The translations under genes were made by a program, and so were the position numbers. Shown one piece after another: positions 11,472-21,382 of a DNA stretch of 64,000 nt (the first letter of the stretch is position 1; each line of letters opens with the position of its first letter). A model generated the notes under the pieces. It worked only from the letters and a program-made list of their open reading frames with translations. It made no database searches and was not told where the DNA came from. This DNA is from Phytomonas francai (lineage: Eukaryota; Euglenozoa; Kinetoplastea; Trypanosomatida; Trypanosomatidae): assembly GCA_001766655.1 (NCBI GenBank), contig MJCC01000023.1, positions 1 to 64,000 on the forward strand, read 5' to 3'.

Positions 11472-14400
11472 ATGCTCCCCTGTGACGTGCCCCCCCCCCT
11501 CTCCCACGGGTTGATGCCACCCCCGGCGCGATTCGAGCGCGGCGAGGTGGTCCTCGTCGTCCTGCGCGGCACGCCCACGCGGCGGTACCTCATCGGCCGC
11601 CTCGCCGAGGCCGTCCCGGGCGAGCCTGCGGCCCCCCTCGCGGTCGCCCCCCTCCACGCCGTCGTCGTCGTCCCCCCGCCGGGCGGCGTCGTTGTTGTCG
11701 GCCGCCCCCCCTCCCCCCGCGGGCTCTCCCGCGCCGACCTCGCCGACCTGCGCGGCCGCCGCGAGCAGCTCCGGGCGGACGTCGCCGGCAGTCTGGCCCG
11801 CGTCAAGGCGATCCGGCGCGGCCTCCCGGGCGCCCCCTCCGCGGCCGTTCCTTCCCCGGCCGTTCCTTCCCCGGCCGTGCCTTCCCCGGCCGTGCCTTCC
11901 CCGGCCGTGCCTTCCCCGGCCGTCACTTCCCCGGCCGTCCCCTCCGCGTCCTCTGGCGGGGGGTCGCCCGCGGAGCGGCGGCTGCGCGCGGCGGCGGCGG
12001 GGCTGCGCAGGGGNNNNNNNNNNNNNNNNNNNNNNNNNNNNNNNNNNNNNNNNNNNNNNNNNNNNNNNNNNNNNNNNNNNNNNNNNNNNNNNNNNNNNNN
12101 NNNNNNNNNNNNNNNNNNNNNNNNNNNNNNNNNNNNNNNNNNNNNNNNNNNNNNNNNNNNNNNNNNNNNNNNNNNNNNNNNNNGGGCTCGCGGGGGTCTC
12201 CGCGGAGACGCTCCGCGGGCGCGACGTCGGGCCGGCGCGGCGGTGCCTCGCGAAGTACCCCGGCGAGCAGCTCGCCCACGCGGGCGCGCTCGCGACGGCG
12301 CTCCACCGCTGGCTTCAGGCAGCGGTGGAGGTGGCGGAGGCCGCTCGGGGAGGGGCGGCGGGCGGCGACCTGAGTCCTCTCGCAAACGCGTCCACCTCAC
12401 TCCTATCCACCACCACCGGGACGGAGGCTTCCGAGCCGGAGCCGAGAGCCTCCCCGGCGCGCGCAGACGAAATAGGAAAGGAGACGGTGGAGGAACTTGA
12501 GTTGGAGCTACACGAGAACGAGGAGTACATCGAGATGGCTCAGGAAGAGCTCCGCGGGATGGACGAGCTGATCGAGGAGGCGGACGCAGGGCTTAAGTCG
12601 TGGGTCGTGCGCCCTGAGGACGTGGTTGGGAGCTTTCTACCCGAAGATGCTGAGGAGTTGGGGTCGCAGTCCGATGAGTTTTATGACGAGCGTGGTGTTG
12701 GTGGCGCTTGCGAGGGCGCAACAAGATGTCTAAGTGCGGGTGTCAGCCAACGCATCGTATCGATGGTGGAACTCTTCGAGAAGACGGGATTGCCAACCGG
12801 CGTTGAGGGTGGCAGCGGAGCCTTGGTAACTTCGTCCAAAGCTCTGCCACCGAGTTCCTCTAGCTACTCTGACGAACTCCCAGACAAGGATCCCGTGCCC
12901 CCAGTTCTCTCTGGGCAGGTTATAGAGAACTCCCCAACACCGGCGAATCCGTCTCAAAACGAGAATGCGCTTGAGCACCCAGGACTGGGATCTACCGTGT
13001 CTGCGGAGTTTCCACCATCCGTTGGGGCTGGCGATAAAGCAAGTTTGGCAGGTGAGCAGCTGCTGAACGGTTCTAGTCATGGGGAGGAATGCCTTGCAGA
13101 AAGTTTGCAGGGGGCGCCGGGAGTTGCGAATCCTTGCAAAGCTCGGATCGCGTTGGGCGAGGCTTTGCCCGATAGCCCCACAGGTAATGGTGGCTTGGGT
13201 TCGAGCGAGAGACTCCAGTACGAGAAGAGAATTGAAGAGCTTGAAAGCGCGCTTAAACAGGCCATAAATACCAATCCCGAGGATGAAATTCAGCTACTGA
13301 GAAGTGATCTCAAGGCTTCCAATCACGAGTTGCGACGTTTGACAGAGGAGCGCGATCGATTAATGGCGGAGCGTTGGAGGCTCCCGTTCGCATGGAGCCG
13401 ATCCTCGGCAACGCAGAGTCCTCCTTCTGCTCACCCGGCTAACGCCAAGGCCACAGCAGGGGGTGGCGATTGTGTTGGGAACAAAGGTGAAAGTAATGCG
13501 GTGGAGCACGAAGGAGAGAGCCTTTCAAAGACCTTCAGTTCTACCATAGAGGAGGAGCTCAGGGAACAGCTCAGGGTGGCTCACCAACGTATCCGGGAGC
13601 TTGAGGTGGGACACGGCTTCGGCTTGGATTCAAGAAGTAGTCAACAGTTTGGCAGAGACCTTTTCGAAAGGAAAGGGGCGGAGCTCACCCCGTCGCAGGA
13701 TAATACGATCAAGGGAGGTGGTGCCGTTGGGGAAGATGCCCTGCATCGGAGGTACCGCACCTGTGATCGGCGCGACCTTCCGGAGGGCGCTGCCGCCCTC
13801 GCCGTGTTGGAGCATCAGCGGGAGGAGCTGCGGGCGCAGGTGAAGTCGCTTCAGCAGCTCGTCGAGACCCACCAGCGCACCGGGCAGCTGCAGGAGGAGC
13901 GGCTGAACCGCGCCCTGCACGCCCAGCGCGCCGCCCAAAAGCAGATCCTCCGCCAGCAAAAGGAGCAGACGGAGCTCTGGGGGAGGCTGGAGGAGGCAGA
14001 GAGCAGGCTGCAGGCGGCGCAGGAGGCCGACAACGGGGAGTTAGCCTGGCGTTCCTTCTCCGTGCGGCAGCACCGAGTCCTGGGCTCGCCGCCGCCGCCG
14101 GAGGAGGACCCCCAGCCGCAGGGGGGAGGAGCTCTGGAGGACACCGAGAGCACGCGCACCGTTGGCGGCAGCGAGATCGGCGCCTCGCTGGTCTCGTCCT
14201 TTTCGTTTCAGCAGCGCCCGGGGAACGTGATGAACGTCAGCTCTCTCGGACGGCAATTCCCCTACCCGTATCCGCATCTTCACCTCGTGGAGGATGCCCT
14301 CTCCGAGGCCGCGAGCAGGCGGCAGAGGGATGCCGTTTACGCGAGCGCCGCCGACGCCGCGCGGGAGGGCCTCCGCGCGGCGAACGACAGCCGGGAATCT

Positions 14401-14865
14401 TCCTTTTTTCAGGTCTCTTCGGCGGGCGGGGGAGGAGAAGGAAGTGTTGGTGGGCGGTCCTGGGATCGCATCCAGCACCCGCACGGCCCGCTCCGGCGGC
14501 TTTCTCAGCAGCCCCCACCCCCCGCAAAGCCGCTGGAGGGGATGAACACGATGGAGCTCCGGCGAGAGGTGCACCGGCTTCGGCGTGAGGTCGAGGCTCT
14601 GCAGTCAAATGAGGCCCGCCTGACGATGGAGCTGGAGTCGAGCTGGGAGTGTCAGGCCGAGGCCCGACTCCAGCGCCAGCGCACGCGGATGGCCCGTATG
14701 CAGATCCTCGAACATCTCAGCGGGATGATCAAGCAGAAGCTGCTGAAAAGCAATCAGGACGTCCCTCTTCTGGAAAACAACTCCGCCCCCGAGGAGGGCC
14801 CGCTGAGGCTGCTGGAGAAGTCCAAGAAGGAAGTAGAGTTGCTGCTGCAACGGCACAAAATCTAG
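11472..14865 (+). CDS. Large coiled-coil protein, interrupted by a sequence gap
   Basis: Starts at ATG 11472 and ends in TAG at 14865. The N-terminal 180 residues carry a compact, Val-rich segment (FERGEVVLVVLRGT; PLHAVVVVPPPGG), a helix, then an AVPSP pentapeptide repeat. A run of 170 Ns (12014-12183) follows. After it the coding frame is shifted relative to the N-terminal part, so the gap size must be wrong by a non-multiple of three; both sides read as natural protein. The C-terminal 890 residues contain acidic helices (EELELELHENEEYIEMAQEE) and coiled coils: EKRIEELESALKQA, EEELREQLRVAHQRIRELE, a long one from about 13800 to 14030 (LEHQREELRAQVKSLQQL), and a last one ending near 14850. 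Probably a cytoskeletal or scaffold protein; no family recognised. Confidence 0.8.
11845..11949 (+). repeat. 15-bp coding minisatellite (AVPSP)n
   Basis: About seven tandem 15-bp units built on GCCGTTCCTTCCCCG, encoding AVPSP pentapeptides in the reading frame of the 11472 gene. It lies 65 bases before the N gap. Confidence 0.9.
12014..12183. other. Assembly gap (170 N)
   Basis: Run of N inside the coiled-coil gene. The coding frame differs on either side, so the true missing length must leave remainder 1 when divided by 3, unlike 170. Confidence 0.95.
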
Positions 14866-16393
14866 GGGCCGTATCGATTTCTTTTCCATTCATACGCGCG
14901 TATTATTATTATTATTATGGTTCAAATGATGGTGATGATGGTGATTTTTGCTTCTATCGATAGGCATCATTCAGTCTGTGGTGTATGTGGGTGTAGAAAG
15001 AGACGGAGAAGTGAGAAAGGTGGAGAGCAAAAAGCAAAAAAAATTATTGTACGTTTTTGAGTAAAATACCTTTATTGCCAACCAGATGACGTCTTTATAT
15101 TTGCAGGTAGAATAAATCTCGTTAATTGCATTTATTATTATTATTATTATATTTAGTTGATATCACAATTATTTCTTCTTTTCTCACATATAAGGTCATC
15201 TCTATTGAACCTTTAGTGAAGTCCATTTGACACGCTCAGATTCGTTTTACTATAGGTGGTGGTACTCATGTTGTCTGAGTATAGAGTAGGAGCAATCAAA
15301 TTAAGTGCGCTAAATTTTTAACCTATTTTTCTTTGCTTCAAAAAGCAAGAGAAGTTCGTGCTTCACTTTCTTTTTGTGCTTGGCTCCTTTTTCTAGATTC
15401 GCAAGGTGTGGATTTACAAATAAGGGAGCTATCTTTCATGTATCGTCTTTTTTTGTTTATTTTGCATTCTTTATACACTTTATGTGAAGTGTATGATTTT
15501 CATTTCCCATGTATTTGCTTTTGACGGATATGCGCTTTTCCTTTCATTTATAACACATCTCAGAACGGTTCGTAGCGGAGTTTAACGTTGCAGTTTTGAC
15601 ATTCGATAGATACTTTTCTTTTTTACCACCCATATATCGTTACCAATATTACGCCCGGTGTCGTGGACTATCAAGTGTAATGAATCGTACCGAGATCAAG
15701 GTGAATAGGGTTATTTTTAGATTTTTTTGCGTTTTGTTACTACTACTTCCTTCCATTTAAAAGATGATGGTACCGTTTCAAAAGTGTTTACGTTTTTTTT
15801 TCTCGCTGAATGATCATTATTTCATGGTGTTTCCCCGTCTTCCTCCATTAAGGTTCACCCACACACGTGTTGCAATCATGAAAATTACCGAATTAAAATG
15901 AGCACACCATACACGTTCGATGTTGATTAATAATGCTGTCATTGTCAATGCGTTTCTTTTGCACACAATGCCGTAATGATTTATTGCAATTTTTTTTTGC
16001 TTCAAAATATTACTTGTGGCGTATGAGGAGTCACATTTCAAGTTTAGGTTAGTTTTTGTTACACACAAGAAGGACAATAGATATAATTTATAGACGACAT
16101 CTAATATACTCAAGTAGTTCTTAATAAAAGAAAACTCATTTTTAAATTTTAAATATATACAAATTTCTCTATCTATAAGGATACTAGCAGGTTTATTTAG
16201 TTTTCCCCTTTCTTGATATTATTCCTATACTTATTATTACTATTTGCTTTGATTCACCAAGTTGGCGTTACATTTAACTAGGAAATCTTTTTTTTCTAAT
16301 TCTCAATCTCTTCCACTGACAGTGGCTATTTTCTTGCTATACCTTTGGCCTGCGACCAGATGATCGCTAAATGTACATAAACCTTTGACATCA
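14866..16393. other. Spacer after the coiled-coil gene
   Basis: AT-rich. TAT trinucleotide runs occur at 14901-14918 and near 15131-15150, and several T-rich tracts follow. The ORFs at 15333-15524 (+) and 15817-16113 (-) have the composition of spacer DNA and no motif; I see no gene. Confidence 0.6.
16285..16322 (+). promoter_or_regulatory. Putative trans-splice acceptor for the 16394 gene
   Basis: T-rich then C/T-rich tract ending in CTGACAG, with AG at 16321-16322, 72 bases before the ATG. Inferred role. Confidence 0.55.
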
Positions 16394-19381
16394 ATGCTAC
16401 CTTATATTACCTATAAACATTCATCGGATACCACCAATGATCTCTCTTCGACACCTCCCTATATACATGTAAATCTTCCGAAGGATTCTGAACGAACCTC
16501 AAAGCCCTTTCCCGAAAATTCAGGTCGGACTTCAGGTCAAGAGACTCCTATTTTAGTGGAGATTACCCCTTTGGGCAACCATAGTTCTGCCAAAATTCCA
16601 AAATTTCCGGAAATTGGCGCCGACAACAGCAATAGAAAAACTTCTATATTGGAGAATTTGAAATCCTTAACGGCCTTACCAAGGGCTCAAAAGATGCTGG
16701 CAAGGGAAACAATGCGTTCACTTGCTTCTAGTTCTGCTTCGAAACCCTTATCCTGTCTACCTCGTGCTTTTTCGCCGCCAGTGAAGCAGAAACTTAACAA
16801 TAAAGCGCATGGTGAAGATTCTTCTTTGAATATTGTAGTAGAAAGTGTAGTAAACGGCACTCTTCCTCCAATTAACGGCGAGAGTAATGTGAAATCAACC
16901 AAATGTATGGAAGGGGACCTTGAATCTATCGTACCGAACGTGCAAGAGATTTGTGATAGTAATCCCAATTGGAAGCCCTTTCTAAGCGTGAAGAAGCATG
17001 CAAGGACGCCGAATTTGACATCCTTGTTGAGGCCTGCTTTTTCAACTCTTGAAATGGTTTTGCCGATCCTGCGTGCGGGGGAAAAGGACGACTGTGAAGT
17101 ACCTACGCATTCCGCTTCTTGTGATATCACACAGGGAGAGGATTCTTTGAAATTCGGCTGCGGAGAGCTCAGAAGGGATGCTCAAACGCCAAATCTTTTA
17201 AAAGCGCCCTCGCATGTGAATCCTGACGCGGATGAAACGAATTTGAACCTGAAACTGGAGACGAAGCCTAGTGATGTACTTCATCCCGCTATACAAGATG
17301 ATAATACCCTGAGCTCCTGCGAGGTAAAAAACGATTCCGAACGCTCTCCCGAGCTGCAGAAGCTCTCCCTTGAAAATATCACTATTACGAACGAAAAAAT
17401 TGTCAACACGATAGCCTCTGATGCAATCCACAATACTAGCAACATGTGCAGTAATGAGGCTCTTAATACACGACCAAAAAGCCCTAGTGGGGCGTCTTTG
17501 AGGGCTAAAATTGCGACCTTCGAAAATGACAGCGCTCCTTCCGTAGTGGAGAATGTTATCCCGGTGCGTTTAGGGCATGTTAAGCGCAACCCCCAAGACA
17601 ATGTTGAATTTGTAAAGGAAGCCACCCAAAAGAGGGATTCAGTACGCACAGGTGATATTGTGCCGCTCAATGCAGCTCCTCTTTATGAAAAAGATCCCAA
17701 ATCTTCAACAAAAATAACTACGAGGAGATTACCCCTTAAAGAAGTTTTTGATATCGTGCAAAACGGCCTTTTGGAAGTTCATCACGAGAAGAAAGCGGCG
17801 GTGAATCACCCTTCGGTCTCTAGACTGTTGCCGAACGGAACTTCACAGACTCTCCCTAACACCCGTTTGGGCTCCACAAACGATGGGAAAGTCGAGTATC
17901 CGGGGGAAAAAGAGCAACGTGAACAAAATGTGGAGAAGGGGAAAAGATATAAAAGGGAGGAAAACGAGGAGGAGAAAAATTTACCGGACAACCTCCACCC
18001 ACCTGCAAGAGGAGGCATACAAGGAGAGCTTGCGGGAAATGTCGAGGGGCTGCGGCAGACGTCTTTAACGGACAGCGAAGAGGAGGGAGGGGGATCCTCC
18101 AAGCCAAACGGTGAGGTTGTATACATGGAGATGCCCCTTTCTTACGTTTCTTGTGGTTTTATTGACGGTGGGAAAGGCGGGGTAGAAAAGGAAATACCTT
18201 TTGAGGATATTGCCGAGGCGAAATCTGCGCAACCAAATGCAGATTCCGACCCCCCGACCAACGGCGATTCTCGAGGAATGCCTGAGAGCCAGTTCGCGCG
18301 TTTTGAAGACGAGTCCCACCATTCGCGATCACGACCGATAATGGGCTTTAAAATGGAGGGTTCGAATACCCCTTTATCTTCTTCTTGCCCAACTTCTTCC
18401 TCTACGGCGATCCCGATGGCACTTTTCGAGGGGGACGGGAGGGGGCATCGAGGGAATCCGCATTCCGATCGCGCGAATAATTCGAGCAATGCGCGCGAGG
18501 CCGTGGCGTCTTTTCTTCGCGCGGTTTCTCCGGGGGTGCGGGTCCGGGGCCCGACTGGGGGGGAGGCCCCGAAAGACGTGGGAAAGGAACCCGCGCGGCC
18601 GTCCGCCGACGGCGAGTCCACAGACGACGACGAGGAGGAGGAGGAAGAGGAGGAGGGGGTCAACGGGTCGTTCGCGTACAAAGGCTTTCATCTGCCCTGC
18701 TTTGAGTCCCGGCGGGGTACGCGCGTGCAGAACCGGGTGACCTTTCTCCTCTTCGACGAGGATTCTCTGGCGAAGAGCGGGGACGGCGCGAGCGAGTTGG
18801 ACGAAAATAAGGCGTTGGGGGGCACCCCCTCCGTGTGGGGGTTATCGCCCGATGAGCAGGAGCTGGGGGAGGAGGCGGGGGCGATTCCTAAAATCGCACG
18901 CATGGCGAGCCTGGAGGGGTTCGCCTTGCAATTTCATAGGCCGCGCGCGCGCGAGAAGGACTCGCCGCTTTCGGCAGGGGGAGATTTTTCACACGTTGGG
19001 GCGGGGTGCAGTCCCTCGCCTGGTGTTTCGGACGCCCATAGCGACGCCCTCTTTAGGTTTGATTCCAATTCTTCTACAGAGTCGGAATCGATGGGGCCCA
19101 ACAAGGCGGCCATGCCAGGCATTTTGATTAAATCATCTTACTATACCTCGAAATCGGATGAAAACTATATACCGTTCGATATAAGTTTTTCGATGCAAGG
19201 GAGAGGGCCTTGCTGGGATAATAACGTGCGGTTCGATGATATCTTACACAATGACAATGACAACAATGAAGTGGGAGATATCATTTGGGCTTATGATAGC
19301 TATCGCGAATCGTCTTTAGGGGCGGATAAAAAGAGTGACGGCGACTGTCTTGGAAGCTTTTTTTCCGCCTCAGGGAGCTAG
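16394..19381 (+). CDS. Large, mostly disordered acidic protein
   Basis: A 995-residue ORF from the first ATG (16394; the frame opens at a TTG three codons earlier) to TAG. The N-terminal two thirds are Ser/Thr/Asn/Pro/Lys-rich, with moderate GC and no recognisable domain. The C-terminal third switches to a higher GC content and holds an uninterrupted Glu run (near 18640-18655), then a conserved-looking block YKGFHLPCFESRRGTRVQN followed by VTFLLFDEDSL, and near the end PCWDNNVRFDDIL. The two short blocks with VxF motifs (RVTFLLF; NNVRFDD) could be docking motifs, since RVxF is the protein phosphatase 1 docking pattern, but that is a guess. No signal peptide or membrane segment. Function unknown. 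Confidence 0.78.
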   Translation: MLPYITYKHSSDTTNDLSSTPPYIHVNLPKDSERTSKPFPENSGRTSGQETPILVEITPLGNHSSAKIPKFPEIGADNSNRKTSILENLKSLTALPRAQKMLARETMRSLASSSASKPLSCLPRAFSPPVKQKLNNKAHGEDSSLNIVVESVVNGTLPPINGESNVKSTKCMEGDLESIVPNVQEICDSNPNWKPFLSVKKHARTPNLTSLLRPAFSTLEMVLPILRAGEKDDCEVPTHSASCDITQGEDSLKFGCGELRRDAQTPNLLKAPSHVNPDADETNLNLKLETKPSDVLHPAIQDDNTLSSCEVKNDSERSPELQKLSLENITITNEKIVNTIASDAIHNTSNMCSNEALNTRPKSPSGASLRAKIATFENDSAPSVVENVIPVRLGHVKRNPQDNVEFVKEATQKRDSVRTGDIVPLNAAPLYEKDPKSSTKITTRRLPLKEVFDIVQNGLLEVHHEKKAAVNHPSVSRLLPNGTSQTLPNTRLGSTNDGKVEYPGEKEQREQNVEKGKRYKREENEEEKNLPDNLHPPARGGIQGELAGNVEGLRQTSLTDSEEEGGGSSKPNGEVVYMEMPLSYVSCGFIDGGKGGVEKEIPFEDIAEAKSAQPNADSDPPTNGDSRGMPESQFARFEDESHHSRSRPIMGFKMEGSNTPLSSSCPTSSSTAIPMALFEGDGRGHRGNPHSDRANNSSNAREAVASFLRAVSPGVRVRGPTGGEAPKDVGKEPARPSADGESTDDDEEEEEEEEGVNGSFAYKGFHLPCFESRRGTRVQNRVTFLLFDEDSLAKSGDGASELDENKALGGTPSVWGLSPDEQELGEEAGAIPKIARMASLEGFALQFHRPRAREKDSPLSAGGDFSHVGAGCSPSPGVSDAHSDALFRFDSNSSTESESMGPNKAAMPGILIKSSYYTSKSDENYIPFDISFSMQGRGPCWDNNVRFDDILHNDNDNNEVGDIIWAYDSYRESSLGADKKSDGDCLGSFFSASGS

Positions 19382-20508
19382 TAGGGTAGGTTAGGATGAC
19401 CCGACTCGAATTTTGCTTATTCCGTCAACTATGAGAAAGGATTTGCAGCCTGACAACGAAAGAGGAGAAGGCTTATTATTGGTAATGGTTGAATAGATAT
19501 CTATTCATACTTCAAGTATCAATAAAAAAGTGCTATTTTTTTGTAATAGAATAATCGATTTCCTTCCTCCCTCTGTTAAAGTATTCATCTGGCATGAGTA
19601 TTTAAACGCATTTTTTTTTTAGGATCAAATCTTATCCTTTTTTTCTTCTTTATTTTTTCTTCACAAAAGAAAAACATATATATTGTAACTTTAATTCCTT
19701 CTTCCTTCTTGCTAACTATGGTTGGCTTCTTTTGTTATAGCATAATTGCTTTGTTTAGTGATTCATTTTTCTTTGTAATTTTATATTAGAGGGCTACAGA
19801 TAATGTTTGCTCTCTCCTTTAGTCTATTTATATATATTATAAATGGATGTTAAGCTAAGCCTTTCAAAAATGTTTTGTTATCGAGAGGGCAGTGTGTGCA
19901 GTGTCAATAGGGGAAAGATGACTAATTTAGCGAAAATTTTGAATTAAAAATAAAACAAGCGATATCGAACGGATGTGAGAATGCAGGGGCGAACTGAAGT
20001 AGAGCTGAAAATAAAAAAGAATCAGCCCCATTTCCTTCTGTAGTGGTATGCCAACTTATGGATAAACATAATTGCGAGGTAAAAAGATAACCTATCAATA
20101 ATACAAAATTAATGGCAGTATACTTCAGTTTACCGCGGAGACTCACAGCGATCGACACCCTCTGATAAGTTGAAACAGATAGAATATTCACAACAATTTT
20201 TTATATTACTATTTTTTATATATATTACAAGAGAGGGAACAATAATGACAGTTCTATAAGGGAATTGAATATTGTCCACAACAGACTTTAGAATCTACCT
20301 GAAGGCTCGAATCGCATGTTTTACTATCCCGAGAGGGGTGATGCTATTGCGGTCGTAAGTTAAGTCCCCCCTTTTCTATTTTTTTTCCCATTGTACGTGC
20401 ATGTTTTGGGGCTTTCAGGTGCTCAGCTTCATCCCAAAATTCTCTGAGAAAAGAGAAGGGGTAATGCGTGGCGGCAAGTAAGCTTCGAGAGTTCAAGGGT
20501 CTGTGAAG

Positions 20509-20542
20509 AGCAGCATCTTCGCTTTCCCCGAGCGATGCTGCT
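20509..20542 (+). other. Hairpin-forming inverted repeat
   Basis: AGCAGCAT pairs with ATGCTGCT (8 bp), then a three-base bulge (CTT), then CGCT with AGCG (4 bp), closing a TTCCCCG loop. It lies about 1.1 kb after the preceding stop codon and 0.84 kb before the next start. Could be a 3' UTR element or part of a small RNA; role unknown. Confidence 0.6.
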
Positions 20543-21016
20543 GAGAAGTTTTGTAATGCAGCATTTCATGAAGTGTTACGTGAGCTGCAGAGACCTTTTT
20601 TAAAGATAATTTTGATATCAATGCTGAGGCGTATGTGGGATCATTTACTGTTTATGTTGTCTTTCCAATTCGCTGTTAGCCGCTTGGGATGGTTACCTCT
20701 TGAATTCTTATATTTTTATTTAGTCCTCATTGATGTTATTAACAGATTTCATCGTTGTTAGAGATAAAACGTTAGTCTAGAAATTTTGTGTTACTATATC
20801 CGATAGTGGTATCGATTGCATATCATTCATCAGAGACATGTAAAAAGGAAATAGGTGCATATGTACATTTGTACAGCCAAGATCTTTTTTTTTCAATTAT
20901 TACTATCTTTATTTCCTTTTTAGTGATATTAAAAAGAGCGTCTAAAATCATTTATTAAGTTTTCCGTAATTTATGAGTCTAATAAATTAAAGTTTATTCA
21001 GACAATAATTGTAAAT

Positions 21017-21060
21017 TATTATTATTATTATTATTTTTTTTTTTTTTGTTAACCCCTCAG
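21017..21060 (+). promoter_or_regulatory. Putative trans-splice acceptor for the 21383 gene
   Basis: A TTA run leads into about 14 Ts, then AACCCCTCAG with AG at 21059-21060. The implied 5' UTR is 323 bases; a closer acceptor is possible. Inferred role. Confidence 0.4.
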
Positions 21061-21382
21061 TGAGCAAAAGTACAATTCTACTAATTATCATCTTTTTATT
21101 GGGTTTTCACTTTTTCCTGTTTTTTTTTTTTGTTAAATATTCCAAAATAAATTATCACTTCAAAATTTACGCTAGTTGCTATGTTTTACAAAATCGGGTT
21201 CACTTGCCACCATATTTATCCTTATCTTTCCAAAATTTCATCTGTTTCTTTCTATACCTAATTTAAAACAATGAATTAAGAGGTAGCCGTACTTATCAGT
21301 ATACGGGGCCATTGTAAGTAACTAGAGAAACGTCTACGGTGAGGACGGTATCTGCGGTAAACTAGGGGGAAATCCCATTTTC

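Larger units (their letters stand above)
19382..21382. other. Spacer with a strong hairpin
   Basis: AT-rich spacer of 2 kb with no convincing gene. Bases 20270-20560 are less AT-rich and contain an inverted repeat at 20509-20542. TTA repeats followed by a long T run (21017-21050) precede the next gene. Confidence 0.55.
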
